Below are positions 10,988 to 21,500 of a stretch of 64,000 nt of DNA, one piece after another. The DNA is from Symbiodinium natans. Lineage: Eukaryota > Sar > Dinophyceae > Suessiales > Symbiodiniaceae. The position numbers and the translations under genes were made by a program. Under the pieces are notes generated by a model. The model worked only from the letters and a program-made list of their open reading frames with translations, was not told the DNA's origin and did no database searches. Position 1 is the stretch's first letter. Each line of letters opens with the position of its first letter. Location of the stretch: assembly GCA_905221605.1 (NCBI GenBank), contig CAJNDS010002745.1:422501-486500 (forward strand). Direction: 5' to 3'.

Positions 10988-11382
10988 CACACACAACAGA
11001 AACCAATCACGCTCGCACGACGCACCGCTCCCTTTTTTTTGACACGCGCGCGGCTGCGTGCGGAGAAAAGGCGCTACTGAAAGCAGCCTTCTAAAATTGC
11101 AAAAGAAAACTTGAATTCAGCAAAAGATAATTAGGGTGGGCGGTTATGTGGTACCACCACCCGCAAACCCAGGAGTTTGCCTCTACAAAACCAAAAGCTC
11201 ACCTAAACGATTGCAACAGAAAGCTAGAACCAACTCTGTTTGCAGCTACCAGAACCCAACAGCAAGAAAGACCTAGGCAAACTCCCAGGGGCGGGTCACC
11301 CGTGACACGTTATGGCTATGCAAAACTAGTGCCCAAAAGAGTAGATACAGTATAGTCTAAGATCTCTACACTATAAGCAAGC

Positions 11383-11708
11383 CCTCTTTGGGACTCAGGG
11401 ATCGGCGGTTCAGCGCCATGCTTGCCTGCGGTTGCACAGGGCTACAATGACAGGTTGAAGCGTGCCAATCACAGCCGAGGGCGGTACTCTTGAGCCACGA
11501 TGGGGCATTGACCTTAGACAGACGCATCCATGCACCATGCAGAGTATCGCTAGAATTTCAGGCAACGGCCATGAGGTGCTACCAAAGACCACCTGCCATG
11601 ACCACGCTAAACAACAGAAAGACGTGTCCTCGCACATCAAAACATCAAAATCCTCAGGCAGCCAACCAGACCATCTTGGCGATTAACCTGCCAATTATAG
11701 AGAACCGA
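11383..11708. repeat. 326-bp direct repeat, copy 2
   Basis: Second copy of 10442-10767, same orientation, about 98% identical by eye. Both copies keep the same open frames on both strands, but nothing recognisable is encoded. Confidence 0.9.
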
Positions 11709-12238
11709 ACTTTTGCTCACGACATGCTCACGACAGATGCTCAACAAAATGATCACACCTTCTCCGACATAAAGCCTGATCCTCAAAAGGCAACAAAGCC
11801 TAAACTCCCCAACTGCCCCGACATCGCTCAGAGCAGCTGTGCCTTCCAGCTGGGATGAGTTGCCACCATCCCGCGTGTTGTCTGCCTTGATAAAGAAATA
11901 GCTATAGACCTCCGAGGCAATTTACCGGAGTGCGAAATGCCAAAGAACATCTGAAGACCTGGAGACAGTTTTCGTGGCGTTCCGCGTTCGGCTTTACATT
12001 GGGATCTAGGCTTCCGGACGGTTCGGACGCAAGCCTCGAGTAATATCCATGCCATCTCAGGTTAAGGCCTGATCGAGGGCGATTCTTATTACCTTCTGCG
12101 GCCAAGTGCGCTTTCAATTCAATCACGTTTGGGCTACTGAAGTCCCCAACCGTTCGGCTGCATGTTTCAATTGTAAAGGATTTACGACCGGGATTTTGGC
12201 AAGGACGAGATAGTGAATCAAAATCTCTAGAGTTCAAA
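11709..12238 (-). other. Array-free DNA with weak minus ORFs
   Basis: Contains overlapping minus frames (11828-12055 and 11902-12237) without recognisable domains. No telomeric units. Boundary to the AT-rich satellite at about 12238. Confidence 0.3.
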
Positions 12239-13327
12239 TTTTGAAGATCTGGGAATCTCTGGATATCTGATCAAATTCTCCAAAATTGAAATATTGAAGA
12301 TCTGGGGATCTTTGGATATCGAATCAAAATCTCTAGAATTCCATTTTTGAAGGTCTGATGATCTTTGGATCTCGATAAAAATCTCAGATTTGAAATATTG
12401 AAGGTCTGGGAATCTCTGAATATTGAATCAAAACCTCTAGAATTCAATTTTTGAAGGTCTGGGATCTGGATATTTAATCAAAACCTCCAAAATTCAATTT
12501 TGAAGGTTTGGGAATTTCTTGATATCTGACCAAAAAGTTCAGATTTCAAAGTTTGAAGATTTGATGACTTCTTCATATCTGATTAGGAATTGGAGTATTG
12601 AAGGTCTAGGAATCTCTGAATATTTGATTAAATATCGCCAGAATTCAAATTTTGAAGGATTTGGATTTGGAGTCTCTGGATATCTGATCAAAACCTCCAA
12701 AATTGAAATTTTGAAGGTCTGGGGATCTTTGGATATATAATTCCATATTTGAAGACCTGATGATCTTTAGATATCGATAATAATCTCCAGGATTGAAATA
12801 TTGAAGTTCTAAACATCCCTGAACAATGAGTCAAAATCTCTAGAATTCAATTTTTGAAGGTCTGGGATCTGGATATTTAATCAAAACCTCTAAAATTCAA
12901 TTTTGAAGGTTTGGGAATTTCTTGATATCTGACCAAAAAGTTCAGATTTCAAAGTTTGAAGATTTGATGACTTCTTCATATCTGATTAGGAATTGGAGTA
13001 TTGAAGGTCTAGGAATCTCTGAATATTTGATTAAATATCGCCAGAATTCAAATTTTGAAGGATTTGGATTTGGAGTCTCTGGATATCTGATCAAAACCTC
13101 CAAAATTGAAATTTTGAAGGTCTGGGGATCTTTGGATATATAATTCCATATTTGAAGACCTGATGATCTTTAGATCTCGACAATAATCTCCAGGAATGAA
13201 ATATTGAAGTTCTAAAAATCCCTGAACAATGAATCAAAATCTCTAGAATTCAATTTTTGAAGGTTTGGGAATTTCTTGACATCGAACCAAAATCTTCAGA
13301 TTTCAAATTTTGAAGATTTGATGACTT
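12239..13327. repeat. AT-rich satellite with 403-bp higher-order duplication
   Basis: Built of degenerate ~50-55 bp units containing TTTTGAAGGTCTGGG, ATCTTTGGATATC and AAAATCTCTAGAATTC. A higher-order copy at 12437-12839 recurs at 12840-13242 (403-bp offset) almost unchanged, so an identical 73-codon ORF appears twice. Those ORFs are repeat translations. Confidence 0.9.
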
Positions 13328-13509
13328 CTCCAATCCCCCAACCCCAACGAAGAGGCAGTAAGTTTTGTGTGGGTCGGAAGAGGAGATCCCTAGCCCAAAG
13401 CCAAAAGCATGATTTGCGCCCTACAGTTTTTTTGTTTTTTTGTTGGGGGGGGGGGGGTTCTAGTGTTTGAACAGATAGTTTGTGATCCTTAGAATGGAAC
13501 CTCAAGGAC

Positions 13510-14270
13510 AGGTTTAGGGTTTAGGGGCTAGGGTTTAGGGTTTAGGGTTTAGGGTTTTAGAGTGTAGGGTCTAGGGTCAAGGGTTCCTAACCGCAAGTGT
13601 CCCTGCCACCGTCATGGTCCACCAAATTTCAGGATTGGCTCCAGGACCGTAAATCCCAACTCCCCCACCCGAAACCCTAAGCCCTACCCTAAAACCTCAA
13701 CCCTCAACCCTAACCCCTTGCAGGAACCCTCCCCAGGAAAGTACTTAACACCATCCAACCTCGACCCCGAAACCCGTGAAACACCAAACTCCAAACACCC
13801 GCAAACACTTGAAGCCCGAAACCAGAAACCCTAAAACCCTGAAACCCTGGAACCCTAAAACCCTAAAACCCTAAATCCCTAAACCCTAAACCCTAAACCC
13901 TAAACCCTAAACCCTAGACCTCTCATGCCTTGGGTGTTGGCAGCTTAGGGGCTTGAGGATTTTAGGTGTTCAGGGTGTCTCACGGAGAGGGGGGGACCGA
14001 AACCCTAAACCCTAAACCCTAAACCCTAAACCCTAAACCCTAAACCCTAACCCTAAACCCTAAACCCTAAACCCTAAACCCTAAACCCTAAACCCTAAAC
14101 CCTAAACCCCAGCCTGTCGGTAAACTGTGCGTCAGGGATCTCCTGGCAGCTGGCTGAAGTGTAGGGTTTAGGGTTTAGGGTTTAGGGTTTAGGGTTTAGG
14201 GTTTAGGGTTTAGGGTTTAGGGTTTAGGATTTATGATTTAGGGTTTAGGGTTTAGGGTTTAGGGTTTCGG
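13510..14270. repeat. Telomere-type arrays, several orientation switches
   Basis: TTTAGGG at 13510-13560, degenerate CCCTAA at 13670-13860, CCCTAAA at 13862-13915 and 14000-14108, TTTAGGG at 14163-14272. The island 14108-14153 between opposed arrays is a candidate exon. Confidence 0.9.
14108..14153 (-). CDS. Candidate exon between opposed arrays
   Basis: 46-nt minus exon: acceptor ACACTTCAG, reading SCQEIPDAQFTDRL with overhangs CC and GG, donor GG|GTTTAGG supplied by the array. The plus strand is also open (SLSVNCASGISWQLAEV then TAG). Function unknown. Confidence 0.35.
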
Positions 14271-14756
14271 GTTTATAGAAATTGTATAGGGTTCAGGTTC
14301 GAAGTTTTCGGCGGGTTTTGGGCGAAAGTTTTGGGCGGGTTTTGAGCGGGTTTTGCTTTTTGCTTTGCTTTGGACTGGGGCTGGGGGCTGGGGGCCGGGG
14401 GGGGGGGGGCCTTGGGGGGCTGGGGCTGGGGCGGGGGCTGGGGCTGGGGCGGGGGCTGGGCTGGCGGGGCTGTTGTCCAGTCAACTCGGCTTGTCAGCTG
14501 TTTAGACAAATATCTTGTGAATTTCAGAATGATCCGACCACTTTGGATGAATATACTTCAGCTCTGCTTGTCAGCTGCTTAGACAAATAACTTGGAACCC
14601 AGAGGTTTGAGTGAATTGAATATTTGGCCTTTTTTGAAGGCGCTTTGAATTCATTTACTTAAGCTCGGCTTGTCAGCCGGCTTGTCAGCCGTTTTGAAAT
14701 AACATGGGACATTCACGATGATGCCACATACAACTTCTATTTTTCGTGGTCTTGAG
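14271..14756. repeat. Dispersed repeat H, copy 1
   Basis: Shares with 58245-58850 a left part (GAAATTGTATAGGGTTC, GGGCGAAAGTTTTG), a G-rich middle (GGGGCTGGGGC, 14380-14475) and a right part (CTTGTCAGC, GACAAATAAC, ACCACATACAA-like, TTCTATTT, TCTTGAGG). Both copies are bordered by telomeric repeat. The right part contains internal duplications of the CTTGTCAGC block. Possibly a non-autonomous mobile element. Confidence 0.6.
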
Positions 14757-14800
14757 GGTTTAGGGTTTAGGGTTTAGGGTTTAGGGTTTAGGGTTTAGGG

Positions 14801-14902
14801 CGGCACGTGCGGAAGCAAGAGGGTGTCCTCCCTGACCTACGCATGTGCAGCCCAGGCTCTGAAGTGATGCCTCAAGCCTACGAGCCCCTGCCTTCACCCT
14901 AA
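14801..14902 (+). CDS. Candidate terminal exon
   Basis: After TTTAGGG: 33 open codons, RHVRKQEGVLPDLRMCSPGS then EVMPQAYEPLPSP, with TAA formed by a telomeric CCCTAA. The minus strand is also open (LEASLQSLGCTCV with acceptor GAAGGCAG and donor G|GTCAGG) and could instead be an exon of the 24-25 kb gene. Confidence 0.35.
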   Translation, partial: RHVRKQEGVLPDLRMCSPGSEVMPQAYEPLPSP

Positions 14903-15149
14903 TCCCTAAACCCTAAACCCTAAATCCTAAACCCTAAACCCTAAATCCTAAACCCTAAACCCTAAACCCTAAATCCTAAACCCTAAACCGCAAAGCGCTG
15001 TGAATGCCTCGACTTGCGGATATCGGCTGTTTGAGGGGGGTCGTTCAGACGACGCGACCGCATAAACTCTTAAACCCAAACTGCAAAACCTAAACCCCCC
15101 CCCCCCCACCCCTAAACCCGAAAGCCTAAATCCGAAACCCTCAACCCTA

Positions 15150-15436
15150 TGCGGAGCTGCAATTGGTATTGTAGAAAAGAGTTAGTGTTGAGAGTTGGAA
15201 GGGTTAATGAACCCGGAAATCATGTTTGGCTCAAGATGGGCTTGAACAGAAAGCCACAAGTTCAAAAAGAAGTGCCTGGGTTCTTAGGGTTTGGTAAGGG
15301 TGTGGATTCCTTCCCCCTTTCCTTCCCCCCTGGGTTGCTCTTATCCGTGTTCTTGGTTGTTTCTTGGTTCGATCTGGGAAATATAAGTTCAGGGCGATTA
15401 GGGGAGTTGATTTCCTTCCTTGGTTGTCCCCCCGTA
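15150..15436 (+). repeat. 5' LTR
   Basis: 287 bp, TGCGGAGCTGC to CCCCCCGTA. Contains ATATAAG near 15381 as a possible TATA-like box and a C/T-rich block (TTCCCCCTTTCCTTCCCCCC) upstream of it. One mismatch to the 3' LTR. Confidence 0.95.
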
Positions 15437-15448
15437 GGTTATGAGCCC
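15437..15448 (+). promoter_or_regulatory. Primer-binding site, half tRNA-iMet type
   Basis: GGTTATGAGCCC lies immediately 3' of the LTR and is the reverse complement of GGGCTCATAACC, the anticodon loop and GGG:CCC stem diagnostic of eukaryotic initiator tRNA-Met. Drosophila copia is known to prime from such an internal tRNA fragment. The match is read directly; priming is inferred. Confidence 0.75.
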
Positions 15449-15503
15449 AAATTAGGTTCCCTGCGGTTAAGTGTTCTTTCAAGGTTTTTGGGATCAAGAA
15501 GCA

Positions 15504-18500
15504 ATGCCTTCCCCGAAGCGATGGCTCCAACTTGCCTCGGATGGTGGACAAGATGGTGGAGCTGGAAATGGTGCAGCTGAGTCTCTGGGTGAAAGATCGG
15601 TGTTGGAAGAGGTGATTCCCGACGCTGAAGTACATCTGGAAGAGGCCTTGGTTGCAGAAAGCCCCAATGCGGGTATGAATCCCAATAGGGATATGGTTAG
15701 CAATGCTGAAGCTGAAGGACGTGCTGTTTCTGTACCGCCAAAGCCTGGTGAAAAAAGGAACTGGGATGCGACTGGTGGCATAGATCGTGAAATGGAGGTG
15801 ACTGTTTTACGAGTGTTACACAAACACGGGTACCAGCCGTCGTCTTCGACTTCGGGTCGAATGGTAGACCAAGAGTCTCAGACCGATCTGATTGGAGAAG
15901 TGCTACAAGCGACCAGGAGGCCGTTGAACAAGATCAAAAAGGGTCCATCTTCGAGTTCCCAAGGTGGTGGAAGCGGTCACAAACAGAAGGGTGCGGACGG
16001 CTTTGAAGCTGCACCTGCTGCTGAATACGCCATGGGGGAGGAGGAGATCCTACAGATGGAGGCTGAACGGTTGCGACAGCTGTCAGAAGAAGAGGACGAG
16101 ATGCGACAGGTTTCTGAAAGGGATGGTTTTCGGGAAGACGAGCATCTGATTCAAGCGTGTGATGGCACAAGGTGGGAATTGCACCTCCATGAAGATGGGA
16201 GACAATATTATTACTGCCTGGATACGCAGGAAAGCAAGTGGACATTGCCGGTGGTAGGTGAAAAGATGAAGAGTGACGAGGTGGTTGGGTCTCCTTCGGG
16301 CAATGAGCTGGAAATGGAGGCGGCACTGGATTCTTCATCCTCTACTCCGAAGACTGAGTCTACGAGGGCATTCCAGGGTAGTGTAAATAGTTTAGGTGAA
16401 AAAGATTTTTCCTCTACTATCAGGGATAGCGGTCCTAGGGCTGATGGTGACGCCCCGACCTCGGGTTCTCCTGATGAGGAAGGGATTCCTGGGAACCAAG
16501 CCAACATCGCTGGAGCTCAACACCTGGATCGGGAAGAAACAGAAGCGCTTTCTGAGGGTGGGGCAGCGATGGAATTGGTGGATCCAGAAGAGAAAATGCC
16601 TAATGAGGTGATCGGAACTGTGTCGGCTGCAGAAGAGCGAGTGGTGGATGTGGTACCTGTTGTTCAGGAAGGTGGTCCTGGAGATTCGGAGGATGGAGAG
16701 AAAAAGGTGTGTGTTACGACTGAGGAGGTCTCTTCGTTTGGTGCCAAGAATTCTGCCATTCAAGGGGAAAAAGAAGCTTCTGGAATAGCTGGAGACACGG
16801 ATGATCTGAAAAATGAGGCCTGGAGCGCCAATGATGCGCGGGTTGATGCGCCAGATATTACCTGGAGTGCGAAGGAAGCACGGGTTGAGGTGCATGTGGT
16901 GGTACGTTCCACGGGCGACTGCAACAATGGGGCGCAGGTCTCCGCAGCAGCTGATGATGGAGGTTCACAGGTGGACGCACTGGTGCAACCTGAAGTTAGC
17001 AGCGAGGAACGAAATGACAAGGGCTACACCGGAGCCAATGAGGCAGCTGTGGTCAATGATGGTGGAAATTCTCCTTTGGAGGCCATGGAACCAAAGGAGC
17101 CTGCGGTGGAAGAAAGCGTGCCTGCCGTGGATGATCGACTCAATTGCCCTGCAGTGGAAGAAGATTTGCCTGCTGCAGAAGGTGAGACAAAGGACTCCAA
17201 TGATGGGTCCACTCCCATGAAGGGAGAAGCGTTGCCGTCTGGAAGTTCACTGGAAGTCGACACCGAGCGAACTACAGCAGATGAGGCAAAGCCGTTGGCG
17301 GAGAAAAAGGGAGGTCCTGAAATCCAGGAGCACAAAAAAGATGAGCTTGTGGGACTCGTGGAGCAGGACGAGCAGTGTGACCCAAAGGTGAAGACAAAGG
17401 ATGCGCCAGGAGCCGATGACACAGAGATGGTTTCTGAAGAGCGTGTAAAGAAAGTGCCCCGAGCGGGAGCCTTGGAGTCACCTGGGCCACATTGCTATCA
17501 AGAGGGAGATGAGATCATGGGTCTAGTGCGCTGCATCAATGGGTATGGAGCCTTTTTGGACCATGGGGATATGAATGTATTGATTCCTGCAGAAGGGAAC
17601 AATGCATATCAGTTCAAGTTTGGTGATACTGTCAATGGAACAGTGAAACGAGTGGAAGATGATGGTACCATAATCTTGGACACCTTTCTGGTTTTGGAAG
17701 AGGACGTGGAGGACTCTTCTTCGACGCTGCGGAAGTGGAAACCCAGCGGCTGGAGTACGTGGTGGACGGATTCATGGTATGCTGGTCAATGGTACCAAGA
17801 TTCCAACGGTCAATGGGACTGGAAACAGGAGGAAGAGCAATCCGATGAAGAGCTTGTGGTACAGGAGTTGTCTTCTGAAGAACGAAAAGAAAGGCAACTT
17901 TATGGAGAAAAGATCTACAAAGCTCTTCTGGAGAATGGAAATGAAGAGGAAGCCTATGTTGGCAAAATTACTGGGATGCTGTTAGGTCGGCCGATGGAAG
18001 ATTTACAGGAGTGTGTTGCGGATCAGGCATTCCTCAATGCGGAAGCTCGGCGCGCGTATGGCATCTTGCAAAATGATGGTTGGGAGCCTGATGGTACAGA
18101 AAACACAGGTTTGGGGGAGTTAACCACCTTTTCCCGAACACAGTACCACAACGCGCTCTTCGAACTGGCACGTAGGAAAAGGAGATTTTCTCGACCAGTT
18201 GTGGGTGATGCGGTGGCAGTGGTGCTGGATCAAGGGGAAGAGGAGTTTTGGAACGCGCTTTGGTTGGACACCAAGCTATTTTTGCAGGAGCTTGATGGTG
18301 CAGTGCAATCCATGAGCAAAAGGGAGAACAAGCCAATGGAAGCCTACATGGATCCTGACCAGTACAAAAAGGCTTACATGACACCAAAGACGGTGTTGTC
18401 ACCTGGTTACAGCAAGCTGTGCAGGTTCTTCAATAAGGGAAGGTGTCGCAATGGCGATGGGTGTCCCTATGAGCATCGTCGGTACGGTGAAGGTTGGCCA

Positions 18501-21500
18501 GAAGGGGGGTCAACTGATCCAAAGAATAGCCAAGAAGCTGATGATGAGGACGGGAACATCGGTGACCCTCCCACAGAGGAAGGTACAGTGGATGAGGCAC
18601 AGCAGGAGCGGGAGGATTTAGCCTTCCGGGCCAAGTACAATTTTGGCAAAGGTGCATCAAAGGGTGAGCCTACGTCAGGTGAGCCAAAAGGTCGGCTGTG
18701 CTTGTATTACAATCAAGGTGCTTGTAAATATGGGACTGCATGCAGGTACCTTCACAACGATGATGTAGCATTGGAAGGGACTTGGGAGCCCGGCAAATCT
18801 TGGGACAATGCTTCCAGGAAGGCGCTAAGGGACGCAGGGTTCCACCATTGCTGTTTCGATTATTACCTCAGAGGACGTTGCCGGAAAGGGTCAAATTTCT
18901 GCAAGTACTCCCACGACGAGATGTCAGAGGAGCGGCTGACACTCCTGAAACACCTGGTACACGTGGCCAATCAGGTCCGGTTTGAAAAGGAGAGAGGATG
19001 GGAGATCTCGGACAGAAGCACTTTTCAGCCACCTGCAAGTGGGGGAGCTGAATCTTCCTCATCCTCGGCACCAAAAGCACTGCAAATGACCAATGTGTCA
19101 CAAAAAGATGGTGAAAAAGGTATTCTGGATGAAGTAGAAGCTGATGAGCAAAAGAATTCGGTGGCTGCATCCACTAGTACTCAGCTTCACAATCCGGAGG
19201 AGCCGATTGAAAATTGGATGGCTCGCAACGCACACCTGTGGGTGTATACCCCTCATGTAAGTGAGGTGATGATTACGCTTGGTGTGACCAATGTGTCGGA
19301 CTTGCAAGAGTTCATCTTTGTGGAAGATTTGGTTGACAAAGGGATCAACAAAGTGACCGCATGCAAAATTCTGCAATTGGTGGGTGAGGTCCGATATCGA
19401 CCGGGAGGACCGGAAAAGGCAGTTCCTTCTGATGCATCTGTACGGGTACAACAATCTTCTGGGAACAAAGGGACTGGAAGAGCGGCGGTGCGAACCCTCA
19501 CTCAGGTGCGTGAAGCTGAAGACTCCGGTGCAAAAACTATGCCGAGAGGTTCCTATCGGGAGCTTTTTGATAAGGTCAGGTACCGTGATGGTTGGACGCT
19601 TGCGCAGAGGTCTCCGTTGTGCGTACAGAAGCTGCGGTTGGTGGGAGTTGGAATGCCGCCGGTGAATCCACCAACGAAAAAGTATCGGTCAAGATCAAAC
19701 CCTGTAAGAAGGGGAAGGCCCTTGCTGGACAAAAAAAAGGTGCGACAGGTGCCACGATCTCGGTCACAACGACGAGTGCAACTGGCGGAAGTGGTGGAAA
19801 AACCGAAGCCACTGGAGCCGGTGAAACCTCGTGGTGGTTTGTCGTATCCATTCAGCAGAGCGTGGGCAGATGTGGTGGATGATGATGACCAGGCGGAGGC
19901 TTTGGTCTCGTATGCCGCTTCCTCAAGCGATTCAAGCGAGGAGGAGACCAATGCGGTACAACGCCTGAAGGAACTCTTTTTGCAAGAAAGGGATTCGTGG
20001 AGAACTGCGAGTCGTGGCAATGTTCCACAAAGTGGTTCTTCAGGCTCCAATGATGGGCCGAAAAAATCGGTTCACCTTGGCGAAGGGCGCGACAAAGCGT
20101 CGCGGGGGGAGACCCGCCAAGAAGTGACTTCACAAGTTTTTTCGCTACCACAACCTTCTCGTCGAGCTGAACGGTCTCAAAAAAGAACAAGGGATGGTTC
20201 AGTTATGGTTGGTTCGCTGGCGGTGGGCTCCACGGATGAGGTTTTACCTGGGCAAGGTGCTGCTGGACAGGTGAATGTCTCTGAAAGCGCTCAAGTTCTT
20301 CCTGGGCATGAAGTGGCTGGACAGGAGACGGCGCCGGAAGGAGCAGTACAGATTTCTGGCGAGGAGACCGACCAAAAAGAAGGAGAAGGCGGGAGCAATG
20401 ATCTCCGTGGTAATGATGCGAAGATGTTGGATGGTGGTCCGGTGAGGAGTGACCTTCAGCAATTGCTGGTGAAAGGCCTTCTGACTCGAATTTATTGGAA
20501 GGTTGCAGTTGGCAAGTTGCCAATGGGGCAAAGAGATTGCCAAAAAGGGTCCAATAAGATGGATCGAAATTTGGTTATTAGCATGTCATCCGAGGGTGCA
20601 AGCGAACAGGATGAGAACCTGGCACTGGAGGACGATGCTGATCAGTCAATGGGAGACGGTGCAATGGTTATGGTGTATGATCCAGGAACGCTGATCCAGT
20701 CGCCAACAACTGATTGGGTTATGCGTCGCGGTCTGACCGATCGTACCGTCTGGCCAGCAATGGCGCACCTGGCACAGAGGATATGTGCTGAAATGGTTCA
20801 AGTGGATGAAATGAATGCCCAGCTAGGGACTGGAACACTCCTTTTTCAAAGGAGAGATCAAGCATATTATACTGACCTGCATCATTCGTTCCATGACAAC
20901 CCGTGCTTGCCGGCGGTGGGGAATTACCCTCTTTCGGTGATGGGTGCCTTGTTGTCTCCTGGTCTGGAAGGGGAATTCAAGAATACGGACAAGTTTGGTA
21001 CTGCTATGGAGGCAATTGCCTATGATTGGAGCCGCAGTCCAGGCATGGAAGTTCATATTGAACTTATGGCGAGGGTAGCCAAAATGGTTCACCCATTCCT
21101 GAATCTGGGAGCACAAGGGTCGGTGATGGTTTCAGAATTTCTCTGGCAGCGCGGGAGGGCTCGGTTGATGGAGTTTCTTCAAGCGGCGACTTGTGCGGAC
21201 CAATTGGAGGCTCTCTGGAGAAGGATGGACGACGATGCGGATGAGGAGGTGGATCCTTCGACAGCGATGCTGGAAGTTCTTGGACTAGAGGATGCGGTGC
21301 TTGATCAAGGGAACAATGAATCCCTTATTCCCATTGAAGATGCTGGAGGTGAGACAAGCGGTGACACTGGAGGGAAGGGCAAAGCGCCAGAAGTTTCTCC
21401 GGAAGAGGAGAAATCCAGTGGGTCATCCAGACTGGCGGACACAAGGATTTTCTTGTGGTCAGTGTACTCCCGCGTGGCTTCGAATTTCTCTATGCAGGAC

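Noticed and set aside
10771-11080. Arg/Glu and Ser/Leu ORFs
   Set aside because: Both strands of a CT microsatellite.
10442-11708. A second LTR element
   Set aside because: The 326-bp repeats lack TG/CA ends, target duplication, PBS and polypurine tract.
12519-13143. Two identical 73-codon ORFs
   Set aside because: They arise from the 403-bp duplication of an AT-rich satellite; no protein-like features.
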